Positions 1 to 6,865 of a stretch of 9,079 bases of DNA are shown one piece after another (position 1 is the first letter of the stretch; each line of letters opens with the position of its first letter). The notes beneath the pieces are model-generated. The model saw nothing but the letters and a program-made list of their open reading frames with translations, searched no databases and was not told the DNA's origin. Made by a program: the position numbers and the translations under genes. The stretch spans positions 1 through 9,079 of the forward strand of contig JBKHJA010000104.1 in assembly GCA_046538375.1 (NCBI GenBank), written 5' to 3'. The DNA is from JBKHJA01 sp046538375. Its GTDB lineage: Bacteria; Acidobacteriota; Aminicenantia; Aminicenantales; Aminicenantaceae.

Positions 1-67
1 TGAATAATCCAGGTTAGTTACAGCAAGTCTAAATGTACTACCTAACTGCTGACATTTTTATAATCAG
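1..67. other. Short non-coding stretch downstream of the dehydrogenase
   Basis: I see no gene here. The DNA beyond the dehydrogenase stop is AT-rich and has only weak, non-nested inverted repeats (GTTAG near 13-17 with CTAAC near 42-46). There is no convincing stem followed by a T-run, so I do not call a terminator. Confidence 0.4.
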
Positions 68-1204
68 TCAAGCTTCAGAAACCATCTTTTGGAGGATGGC
101 CAGGTAATCCTCCACATTCATCTCTCTTGGATTGGAAGGGTTGGAGTTGTTCTGGTATGATTTTTCAGCAATCTCCAAAAAATCACTCTCCTTTACTCCC
201 AGATCCCTCAACGAAGGAATGCCCATGGACTGAGAAAGGGCCGCTATCTTTGGGATGAGTTTCCGGGCGAGGGATCCGTCTTCCTCCCCCTTTATTCCAG
301 CCAGGCGAGCAATATCCGCATATCTTCCTTCTGCTGCTGGGAGGTTGTACTCCATCACATGGGGAAGAAAGAGCGAATTGGCTACCCCATGTGGAGTATC
401 ATAGAGCGAACCTAAAGCTTCTGAGAGGCAATGGACTGCGCCCACATCGCTGTTGCCGAAAGCCATGCCTGCCAGGGTGCTTCCGAGCATAATCTTCTCT
501 CTTGCATCGCTATCGCCTTTTATATCCCTGTAGACTCTCTCCATGGCATCCAGAATGAGTTCCACGGCCGTGACGGCAAAAATATCCGTGATGACGTTGG
601 CGGCTTTGACCGTGTAGGCTTCGACAGCATGAGTCAAAGCATCCATGCCTGTGGAAGCAATAAGAAAAGGGGGAAGTGTGAGGAGGAGGTCGGGATCAAG
701 GAGCGCCACCTCTGGGAACATCTCAGGGCCTTTGATGCTCATCTTGAACCGCCTCTCCGTGTGGGTCACCACAGAAACCCAGGTCACCTCGCTTCCGGTG
801 CCGCATGTGGTGGGGATGGCCACTACAGGAAGGGGAGGATATCTGTATTTTCCCTTCCCCTCGTAATCCTCGATTTTTCCCGAATTTGTGGCCAAAAGTG
901 CAATGGCTTTGGCTGCATCCAGGGAGCTCCCTCCTCCAAACCCGATAACCGCATCGGGCCTGCTCCTGCGCGCCCATTCTCCGCCATTGTTGACTGTTTC
1001 ATTCCTGGGATTGGGCTCGACTCGGTCGAAGACACAGATCTCGGGAAGCTGGGAGATAACTTTCTCTGCGAGGCCAGATTCTACGAGACCCTGATCTGTC
1101 ACAAGAAGAAGACGCGAGGCTTTGAGCTCTTCCTCGATGACTCCCTTCAGGAGCGATATGGACCCAGAGCCAAAATGGATTTTGGTGGGAACATGAAACT
1201 TCAT
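68..1204 (-). CDS. Iron-containing alcohol dehydrogenase (group III)
   Basis: A cytoplasmic NAD(P)-dependent dehydrogenase of the Fe-ADH family that interconverts an alcohol and an aldehyde or ketone. The 378-residue length is normal for the family. The N-terminal half is a nucleotide-binding domain with the phosphate-binding run GGGSSLDAAKA at about 90-100 and PTTCGTGSEVT at about 131-141. The helical C-terminal half holds the expected metal ligands Asp188 and His192 (GMDALTHAVEAY), His258 (GAVHCLSEALG) and His272 (YDTPHGVAN). Family members often have a second His four residues after the third ligand; here that position is Glu262, so substrate or cofactor handling may differ. The ATG at 1204 is preceded by GAGGAG with a six-base spacer, which supports this start. 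It lies about 110 bases downstream of the GH127 remnant, behind two hairpins. The exact substrate cannot be told from sequence; a lactaldehyde, propanediol or butanol-type role is only a guess. Confidence 0.93.
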   Translation of the reverse strand: MKFHVPTKIHFGSGSISLLKGVIEEELKASRLLLVTDQGLVESGLAEKVISQLPEICVFDRVEPNPRNETVNNGGEWARRSRPDAVIGFGGGSSLDAAKAIALLATNSGKIEDYEGKGKYRYPPLPVVAIPTTCGTGSEVTWVSVVTHTERRFKMSIKGPEMFPEVALLDPDLLLTLPPFLIASTGMDALTHAVEAYTVKAANVITDIFAVTAVELILDAMERVYRDIKGDSDAREKIMLGSTLAGMAFGNSDVGAVHCLSEALGSLYDTPHGVANSLFLPHVMEYNLPAAEGRYADIARLAGIKGEEDGSLARKLIPKIAALSQSMGIPSLRDLGVKESDFLEIAEKSYQNNSNPSNPREMNVEDYLAILQKMVSEA

Positions 1205-1239
1205 AAGAATCTCCTCACTTTCGGAAATTTACCTCGTCA

Positions 1240-1280
1240 GCCGCACACGGCATCATCTGATGGCAGCAGCCAAGATGATG
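1240..1280 (-). repeat. Two adjacent intergenic hairpins
   Basis: Two inverted repeats sit back to back in the gap between the GH127 remnant and the dehydrogenase. The first is CATCATCT (1251-1258) with AGATGATG (1273-1280). It continues inward as TGGC (1261-1264) with GCCA (1269-1272), giving a twelve-pair stem with a two-base bulge and a four-base loop. The second is GCCG (1240-1243) with CGGC (1248-1251), sharing one base with the first. No T-run follows on the minus strand, so this is not a classical intrinsic terminator. An RNA processing or attenuation element in the leader of the dehydrogenase transcript is a possible role, by inference only. Confidence 0.5.
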
Positions 1281-1316
1281 GAGATGGGCGCCGATGATCA
1301 CCACTTCTTCCTTACT

Positions 1317-2106
1317 TTATTTCCGGGGAAGCCAGACAGCCATCTCCCCTGCTCCCCGGTGAGACCAGGCATAATAAGGAACGGCAACCAGGGCTTCTGC
1401 TTTCTCCTGATTTTTGCTTTTTACCACGTTTATTCCACCAAGCAAATCGGGGTCGAATATAACCTCGAACTCCAAATCATCGGGAATAGCCCGGTCGAGC
1501 ACATGTCCATGGTTATCCACACCTTCCAGACAGTAGACAACAGGTCCTCTCTGCAGCGCAACTTTACCCGCATCCTCTTTGACCACCTCATGAGCTGTGA
1601 TTCTCTTCACCGGCATGGGAAGATCGAGTTCTACCACATCTCCTTTCTGCCACCTGCGCCGGATGCGGGCAAATCCCTTCTCCATATTCAGGCCGAACGC
1701 TTCTGAATTCACTCTGAGCACGGGCTCATCTTCAACAGGGTTCAGGAAAGAATAGAGATCGCTCGGAATCGGCTGGTTCCTGGCCCAGCCGGGTATTCTG
1801 ACATACACAGAGAATTCTGCCGGTTATGTATATCTTTTTGGAGACCACATTCTCCCAGATTTTATCGATGGCCTGGATGTACTCCACATCACCGGTAAGA
1901 GCAGCCACATCCGCCATCCCCGAGTACATGTATGTGGCCCGAACACACTGGCAATAAAATCTGCATTTTTTACGGCAATATCCAGAAAACGACGCTTACC
2001 AATTGTCGATGCGCCCTGTCTGTTCGCACTTTTTGAAGGCAAAGGGGATGGTGACCGTTCGATTGGTCTCCATCCTGGGGAGCCAAAAATCAGCGGTGTG
2101 TACACT
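1317..2106 (-). pseudogene. GH127 beta-L-arabinofuranosidase (DUF1680) remnant with internal deletions
   Basis: This is a broken glycoside hydrolase family 127 gene; intact members release L-arabinofuranose from glycans and are usually above 600 residues. Four collinear blocks survive. Block 1 (about 2106-1999) encodes DFWLPRMETNRTVTIP and KKCEQTGRIDNW, then hits a TAA. Block 2 (about 2000-1935) encodes GKRRFLDIAVKNADFI and SVFGP. Block 3 (about 1944-1819) encodes ATYMYSGMADVAALTGDVEY and KKIYITG. Block 4 (about 1823-1317) encodes PAEFSVYVRIPGWA and the whole C-terminal beta domain, ending in MAVWLPRK. Each junction changes frame. The segment that normally follows YITGG is gone, and with it the catalytic Glu, the nucleophile Cys and the zinc cysteines, so no active enzyme can be made. 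An in-frame TAA also lies just upstream of block 1 (2107-2109), so the N-terminus is disrupted too; an ATG at 2180 with a -10 box just upstream may be the original start. The C-terminal block alone is open from a GTG at 1808. Confidence 0.88.
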
Positions 2107-2192
2107 TTATGTTTCTGGTCTTTTTTGGCTATTATAACAGAGAGATGTTGAAAATGCTCTATCCCATCTTCATTTGACATGGAACTTTAACC

Positions 2193-2198
2193 ATTATA
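2193..2198 (-). promoter_or_regulatory. Consensus -10 hexamer upstream of the GH127 remnant
   Basis: The minus strand reads TATAAT here, a perfect sigma-70 -10 box, twelve bases before the ATG at 2180. No good -35 box is found at 16-18 bases. If used, transcription would begin only a few bases before that ATG, giving a nearly leaderless message. It may be the surviving promoter of the broken gene, or chance in an AT-rich gap. Confidence 0.3.
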
Positions 2199-2247
2199 TA
2201 CAATTCTTAACCACAAAGCGGTGTCTCTTTCAGATATCAGGAGCAAA

Positions 2248-2310
2248 ATGCGTTTGCCTTACACATCCTGTTTTGGTAAGAGAAAAATGGGTAAGAATTT
2301 TCCATGGTAG
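2248..2310 (+). CDS. Possible 20-codon leader ORF overlapping the kinase start
   Basis: An ATG at 2248 is preceded by AGGAG (2239-2243) with a four-base spacer, the best ribosome binding site in this gap. It opens a 20-codon ORF starting MRLPYTSCFGKRK and ending in a TAG at 2308-2310. The kinase ATG at 2304 lies inside the last codons of this ORF in another frame, so the two reading frames overlap by seven bases. The kinase has no recognisable Shine-Dalgarno sequence of its own. The arrangement fits translational coupling, in which ribosomes ending the short ORF restart on the kinase. The peptide is not recognised and may have no function beyond being translated. The alternative is chance; length alone gives no support. 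Confidence 0.4.
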   Translation: MRLPYTSCFGKRKMGKNFPW

Positions 2311-3536
2311 ACAGACAGATCGCACAAAAGCTATTGACTCTTGCGGCTGAAGCGAGGATGGAAATCAAGGGCGGAAGATTGATACAGACATCCTCTCGAT
2401 TCTGTTTGGGGGTCGAACACGGCGATTACAACGGAACAGAACTTTTCGGTGTGGGGGCTGACCGTTATGTCTGGATCGGATACAAGCCCAATGGGTCAAA
2501 ACGCTTCAGATTTTTCAGCGGAAATTTTTCATCAGACGGAGTGATCGAATTCGAATCCGGATCCAATCCCGTCCCACTATCCCCGGATGCCGCCAAAACA
2601 TGGGGCCGTTTTGCCTACGGGGTGAACTTTATCCTGAAGCGGGAGGGCTTTAATCTCCGGAAAGGGATGGACGCTGTTATCTACGGCAATATTCCAGGTG
2701 GAGGGATGTCACGCTCGGCATCCTTGACCATCAACCTGATTTTATCCGTTCTCGATGCAAACCGCATCAGGCTCCAGGACAAATTCAGGGTGGCTGATCT
2801 GGCCCAAGCGGTAGAAAACGACTACATCGGCTCTCCTTGTGGTCTTCTTGATCAAATCATGATCCTGTTTGCGCGTAAAGATATGGGAACTCACTTCAAT
2901 CCTGCCGGACGGACCGTGAAGCACTTTCCCTTCGGGAACAATGTGCATGATTTCCGGATCATAGGCCTGGATACGGGGACAGACCGCCCCGGACTCGAAA
3001 ATTCCACCTACAAAATCCGCAGGGAAGAGTGCCAACTTTTTGTCTCTCTACTTCAAAAGCAAGGCTATAAAATAAAAACCTTGTCTGATATCAAGGAGGA
3101 TGGGGAATACAGGGAAATCGTGGATAAATTCTCCATCAGCCATCCCCATCTCTGCAGCAGGCTCAAATATATCTTTTTTGCGCAGAAAAGGTTCTCCATC
3201 ATGCTGGATGCCTGGCAAAAAGGCGACATCGCCACGGTGGGGCGTATTTTCAGGGAAGACGGAATCAGCCTGCGCGATGACTACAAGATATCGGGGCCAG
3301 AGCTGGAATCCATGTGCGACATCGCCAGCACAGTGGAGGGGGTCTACGGAGAAAGAATGCTGGGCGGCGGAGAAAAAGGCACCTCAGGAGCCATTTTGTC
3401 AGCCGAGAGTGTGGAACCCCTGCGGAGGGCGGTAAATATATCCTATCCCAGAAGGCATCCGGAGTACAAAGACAAATATGCTGTCCATGTCTTCAACATG
3501 GTGGATGGTGTCCAGGTTTTCGACGGTGTTATTTGA
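2304..3536 (+). CDS. Galactokinase-like GHMP sugar kinase
   Basis: A 410-residue soluble kinase of the GHMP superfamily, expected to phosphorylate the anomeric hydroxyl of galactose or a related sugar with ATP. The galactokinase layout is present in order. The sugar-binding signature at about 31-44 reads SRFCLGVEHGDYNG (usual form GRxNLIGEHTDYN), keeping the catalytic Arg32 and the sugar contacts Glu38, His39 and Asp41. The phosphate loop at about 129-141 is NIPGGGMSRSASL. The catalytic Asp183 lies in CGLLDQ. The third motif at about 351-363 is RMLGGGEKGTSGA rather than the usual GGGFGG. The core catalytic residues are all there, so I expect activity, but these changes mark a divergent branch whose sugar (galactose, L-arabinose or another) is open. 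No ribosome binding site is visible at the ATG; the frame may be reached through the upstream leader ORF. A mutarotase remnant lies 50 bases downstream in the same direction, and the GH127 remnant diverges upstream. Confidence 0.85.
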   Translation: MVDRQIAQKLLTLAAEARMEIKGGRLIQTSSRFCLGVEHGDYNGTELFGVGADRYVWIGYKPNGSKRFRFFSGNFSSDGVIEFESGSNPVPLSPDAAKTWGRFAYGVNFILKREGFNLRKGMDAVIYGNIPGGGMSRSASLTINLILSVLDANRIRLQDKFRVADLAQAVENDYIGSPCGLLDQIMILFARKDMGTHFNPAGRTVKHFPFGNNVHDFRIIGLDTGTDRPGLENSTYKIRREECQLFVSLLQKQGYKIKTLSDIKEDGEYREIVDKFSISHPHLCSRLKYIFFAQKRFSIMLDAWQKGDIATVGRIFREDGISLRDDYKISGPELESMCDIASTVEGVYGERMLGGGEKGTSGAILSAESVEPLRRAVNISYPRRHPEYKDKYAVHVFNMVDGVQVFDGVI

Positions 3537-3586
3537 AATGCCGCACGGATCCGGGTCTCAAAAATCATCTCCCTGAGGTCATATCC

Positions 3587-3999
3587 TTGAAAAATAGAGA
3601 CTCCATTTTCGTATTTTTCCTCACAGCCGCCGTTGTGTGGGGATCATTTTATTGCTCCAAACAAAAGACTCAAGACCAGGGGACAGAATACACAAAAGGC
3701 ATGGCAAAGATGGCAGTCCAGGAACAGAAATTCGGTCAACTTCCGGATGGACAGAAGGTAGAAATTTTCACCCTGACCAACGCCTCAGGAATAAAAGCCA
3801 GGCTGATGACCTACGGAGCCACCCTCGTTTCCTTGGAAGTCCCGGACAGGAAGGGCCGAATCGCGGATATAACCCTGGGCTTTGTCTTGAGCCCCAGCAT
3901 TTTCCCGACTCCCCCAACCATCCCCCTTTTCCGTCGACCATACTCCATCCGGGCGAGAAGTACAACAGCCTGACCATCTACAAGTTCTATACGGAATAA
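3587..3999 (+). pseudogene. galM: Galactose mutarotase (aldose 1-epimerase) with central deletion
   Basis: Intact GalM interconverts alpha and beta anomers of galactose or glucose and has about 340-390 residues; here only the two ends remain. The start is a TTG at 3587 with GAGGTC seven bases upstream. A hydrophobic export segment (SIFVFFLTAAVVWGSFYC) follows, so the original protein was exported; the Cys is not in a standard lipobox. The mutarotase N-terminus follows, with FGQLPDGQKVEIFTLTN, MTYGATLVSLEVPDRKGR and ADITLGF. The next recognisable sequence is the family C-terminus in another frame: GLCLEPQHFPDSPNHP, then FPSTILHPGEKYN and TIYKF, ending at the TAA at 3997-3999. About 240 central residues, including both active-site histidines, are missing, although the LExQ glutamate used as catalytic base is still encoded. 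The message would be read to a TGA at 3971-3973, giving a 128-residue useless product. It lies 50 bases after the kinase, as expected for a sugar operon. Confidence 0.88.
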
Positions 4000-4186
4000 G
4001 CTCAAACAGCCGCCTGGGTTCCGAGGCAGAAACATGTCTCAACTGTGTTTATTCCTCCATGACCTCGTTTACCTCCGTAGTTTTATTGCCAAAAATGGTT
4101 CTCTTGTTTTGGTTATACACACAAGATGCTTCCTCTTTCTCTTATATTGAAATTGTCTTCCATAAGGCAGGAATATAGACTCCGTG
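4000..4186. other. Convergent intergenic gap
   Basis: This gap separates the plus-strand kinase/galM unit from the minus-strand peptidase gene. I see no gene and no strong terminator. Weak inverted repeats occur (GCCT with AGGC around 4012-4027, GCCA with TGGT around 4087-4099), but the stems are four or five pairs long and lack a clear T-run. Confidence 0.4.
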
Positions 4187-6211
4187 TCATTTATTCTCAC
4201 CGGAATTGGGTGGTTTTTCGAAGACAAAATCCCTGCCCCTGATGTATTTTTCCAGCCACTGGAATTCCTTGTTCCACCTGAAAAGCCGGTGCCTTAGTTC
4301 TCTCGGTCCATGTCCGGAGCGAGGGAAAATAACGAGTTCCGTGGGGACTCCGTTGGCTTTAAGGCCTCGGTACATTTCGACACTCTGGGGCAGCGGCACT
4401 CTGCGGTCATTCTCGCCGCAAAGGATAAGGGTCGGTGTTTCAGCCTGATGGACATAAAATATGGGCGAATGCTGGCGGAAAGTCTCAAGAGGCGCATTTT
4501 CCTCCCAGGGATTTCCTAAGAACCAGGGCGTGCGGTATATCCGCACATCGCTCTGAGCGTACATAGATATCCAGTTGGAAGAACCCGCTCCTGAAGAGGC
4601 CGCTTTGAACCTATCCGTCTGGGTGACCAGCCAGTTGGTCATGTGTCCTCCAGCACTCCAACCCAGAGTTCCCAGTTTTTCCGGGTCGGCTATACCCTTG
4701 TGGATCAGATAATCAACTCCCGTTAAAACATCATCATCAGCGTGAAGGAAATAATGCCCCACCATATCGCGGAGCACCTCATTGCCATATCCCGTGCTTC
4801 CTCTGTAATTGGGTTTAAATACGGCGTAGCCCCGCCCGGCCCTGGCATGGGCATAGCCATCAAAGGTAAACTTATCCGACCCCATGGGACCTCCATGGGT
4901 GTGGGCCAGAAGAGGGTACCGCCTTCCTTTCTCATAATCCACAGGATAGATGAGAATGCCTTCCACTTCCTTCCCGTCTGAGCTTTCCCAGCGGATGGCC
5001 TGGTAGGCGGCCAGCTTGAATTTCTCCAGCTCAGGGTGAGGGTCATGGATCATCCGGGAAGAAAGGCTTTTTACATCCATCATCCAGAATGTATCGGGAT
5101 TATGAGGAGAGTTTACCTCATAAAGGATAGTATCGGTGCTGGGATTGTAATCGATACCGTAGATGGCGTGTTCACCGTCTGTAATCTGTTTGAAATTCAA
5201 ATCCTGGAGCTTCAAACAGAAGATTTCGCTGTGAACTCCCATATTCGCCGTGAAGTAGATGGTTTTTCCATGGGCTGACCACTCTGAGTCATAAACTTCA
5301 TAAGGAAAATCAGGAAGGAGGACTTCAGGCGTTCCTCCCTGGGAAGAAACACTGAAAAGATTGGCCTGGTAATAATGGTCTTCCATGTTCGCATCAGAAT
5401 CGGCTATAAAAAGAATCTGGGTGTTGTCCGGAGACAAAGATATATCGCTCTCATAAATTCTGTTCTGGGTGATCTGGCGTGTGGAGCCATCTGTCAAATC
5501 CATAATCCAGATCTCAGAGTTGAGAATATCATCGTAAAGGGGAGTGGGCGCAGCGGAAAAGAGCAGTTTGGTTCCGTCTCTGGAAACGGAAAATTCCCTG
5601 ACATTGAAATCTCCTTCTGTCAGCCGTTTTTCCTGTTTTTCCTTCAGATTGAAAATCCAGAGATGCGAAGGCTTGAAGTCATGTTCGAAAATGTATGCGT
5701 CATCCTTCTCCTTTTTCTTTTTCTTCTCTTCTTCGGTTAAAGCATCCTCGGCGAGAAAGTAAATCTTCTCGCCGCAAGGAGACCAGCGGTGGCTTTTGAC
5801 GCTGGTTTCATGATGGGTGAGCTGCACGGCTTCTCCTCCGCTGTTATTCAGAAGATAAATTTGAGCCTTCTCATTCTCCCTCTTGGTGACAAAGGAAATG
5901 TATTTCCCATCCGGCGACCACATACCACCTCCTTCTCCGTCTTTGCCGTTTGTCATCTGAATCAGACCCGTGCCGTCTGTGTTCATCCTCCAGATGCGAG
6001 AGATGTAGCGGTTCCTTTCCCAGTTGGACTCACTCTGGGTGAAAAGGATCTGGCTGTTATCGGGCGAAATCCGCAGATTTGAGATCCTTTTGACATTGAG
6101 GACATCCACAAAGGTCATGGGCTTCTTCTCATCGGCGTTAAGCGAGGCAAAAGAAACCAAAAGAATGCCCAAAAAACTCAGAGTCGTCCAGGTGAATAAA
6201 CTTTTTTTCAT
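4187..6211 (-). CDS. Secreted S9 family peptidase (prolyl oligopeptidase / acylaminoacyl-peptidase type)
   Basis: A 674-residue serine peptidase predicted to act outside the cytoplasm, trimming peptides or dipeptides. A signal peptide starts MKKSLFTWTTLSFLGILL and probably ends near ASLNA. About 370 residues of TolB/WD40-like beta-propeller repeats follow, with repeated SPDG/SPDN-type turns such as WSPDGKYISF and LSPDNTQILF. An alpha/beta hydrolase domain follows, with HGGP near residue 439, nucleophile Ser519 in GWSAGG, Asp602 in GENDRRVP and His634 in SGHGP, so the catalytic triad is complete. The frame stays open to an ATG at 6283, but I choose 6211: the signal peptide starts there, GGAGG (6217-6221) sits five bases upstream, and a promoter lies inside the longer reading. 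A Lys/Glu-rich stretch around residue 160-170 of the mature frame is a likely surface loop. It follows the cupin gene by about 100 bases and seems separately transcribed. Substrate preference is not readable. Confidence 0.93.
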   Translation of the reverse strand: MKKSLFTWTTLSFLGILLVSFASLNADEKKPMTFVDVLNVKRISNLRISPDNSQILFTQSESNWERNRYISRIWRMNTDGTGLIQMTNGKDGEGGGMWSPDGKYISFVTKRENEKAQIYLLNNSGGEAVQLTHHETSVKSHRWSPCGEKIYFLAEDALTEEEKKKKKEKDDAYIFEHDFKPSHLWIFNLKEKQEKRLTEGDFNVREFSVSRDGTKLLFSAAPTPLYDDILNSEIWIMDLTDGSTRQITQNRIYESDISLSPDNTQILFIADSDANMEDHYYQANLFSVSSQGGTPEVLLPDFPYEVYDSEWSAHGKTIYFTANMGVHSEIFCLKLQDLNFKQITDGEHAIYGIDYNPSTDTILYEVNSPHNPDTFWMMDVKSLSSRMIHDPHPELEKFKLAAYQAIRWESSDGKEVEGILIYPVDYEKGRRYPLLAHTHGGPMGSDKFTFDGYAHARAGRGYAVFKPNYRGSTGYGNEVLRDMVGHYFLHADDDVLTGVDYLIHKGIADPEKLGTLGWSAGGHMTNWLVTQTDRFKAASSGAGSSNWISMYAQSDVRIYRTPWFLGNPWEENAPLETFRQHSPIFYVHQAETPTLILCGENDRRVPLPQSVEMYRGLKANGVPTELVIFPRSGHGPRELRHRLFRWNKEFQWLEKYIRGRDFVFEKPPNSGENK

Positions 6212-6216
6212 GTTGG

Positions 6217-6258
6217 CCTCCATGCTTTGAATATATTCAAAATTTGGCTCCACTTCAA
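6217..6258 (-). promoter_or_regulatory. Promoter and ribosome binding site of the S9 peptidase gene
   Basis: On the minus strand TTGAAG (6253-6258) and TATATT (6230-6235) are spaced by 17 bases, matching sigma-70 -35 and -10 boxes at four and five of six positions. The predicted transcript would start near 6223 and carry GGAGG (6217-6221) five bases before the ATG at 6211, giving a very short leader. This supports the shorter start for the peptidase. Confidence 0.45.
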
Positions 6259-6313
6259 TACTGGCCTCCCTAATCAGAGCCAATCAAAATGTGAGTAATC
6301 ACAGATTAGGTCT

Positions 6314-6865
6314 TTATTTACCATTCAAATAGTGCCGCTGATGGAGCCGCTTCTTATCATCGGGATCTGGACGCTCCTCAATGAGTTCATCTGCAGAAGC
6401 AGTGTGGAATGAAACAACGATCCAGTTCTCTTCAGAAGCTAAAGCCCGATGCCACACATTCGGAGGGACCGAAACCCATCTTTTTTCTACGGGATCACCA
6501 AGGAAGCTGACAAGAGGATGGGGCGTCCAATTCTCTTCATCCCGAATTTGAAGATCGCCGGACCTTTTGTATGACATCATGAATTGATGGCTGTTGGGAT
6601 GGCGCTCAGCTCCTGTATTTGCTTTGGCACGCACAGCAAATACCCAGCTTGAACGAATAATTTCTGGCAATTTCGTCTTATATGTGTTCATGGATACAGG
6701 CTCCCATGCCAAAGCTGACCGAGAGTCTTCCATGAGTCTCTTTTCAACTCTTTTTGCTATTGAATCGATCTTTCTTCTCACAGATTTCTGCCTCAACACG
6801 TTATCAAGAAACAAGATGGTCCTCTTCTCCTTTTCACTGAATTTAGACTCTCTGTTGATACTCAT
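6314..6865 (-). CDS. Cupin-fold protein of unknown function
   Basis: A 183-residue soluble protein with no signal peptide. The first 50 or so residues are charged and helical (KEKRTILFLDN, RRKIDSIAKRVEKRL). The rest looks like a small beta-barrel of cupin type: ERHPNSHQ at about 87-94 gives a His-x3-His pair, WVSVPPNVWHRAL at about 130-142 gives the later conserved His139 after a proline turn, and WIVVSFHTASADELIEERPD closes the barrel. His89, His93 and His139 could bind one metal, as in cupin enzymes or sugar-binding proteins. No reaction can be assigned. The ATG at 6865 follows directly after the stop codon of the 41-codon ORF upstream (TAAATG), and no separate ribosome binding site is visible, which suggests translational coupling. 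Confidence 0.75.
   Translation of the reverse strand: MSINRESKFSEKEKRTILFLDNVLRQKSVRRKIDSIAKRVEKRLMEDSRSALAWEPVSMNTYKTKLPEIIRSSWVFAVRAKANTGAERHPNSHQFMMSYKRSGDLQIRDEENWTPHPLVSFLGDPVEKRWVSVPPNVWHRALASEENWIVVSFHTASADELIEERPDPDDKKRLHQRHYLNGK

Noticed and set aside
11..51. Possible pseudoknot downstream of the dehydrogenase (GTTAG/CTAAC and CAGCA/TGCTG)
   Set aside because: The pairings are only five bases each and interleaved; chance is likely, with nothing conserved to support it.
431..1297. Long plus-strand open frame (288 residues) opposite the dehydrogenase
   Set aside because: It is antisense to a clearly conserved Fe-ADH with all metal ligands, has no family resemblance and is rich in His, Cys and Arg as expected for a shadow frame.
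1824..2180. 118-residue minus-strand open frame as a separate hypothetical protein
   Set aside because: Only its middle part (FLDIAVKNADF) is meaningful and belongs to GH127; the frame is a by-product of the deletions and frameshifts.
3587..3680. Lipoprotein signal for the mutarotase remnant
   Set aside because: The Cys follows SFY, which does not match the usual lipobox, so only a general export segment is claimed.
3314..3973. 219-residue plus-strand frame starting inside the kinase
   Set aside because: The first part is a shadow of the kinase. The real mutarotase remnant begins at the TTG at 3587, where a ribosome site and export signal occur.
4187..6283. Longer 698-residue version of the S9 peptidase
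   Set aside because: The extra 24 residues precede a good signal peptide, and a promoter plus GGAGG lie inside that stretch, so the start at 6211 fits better.
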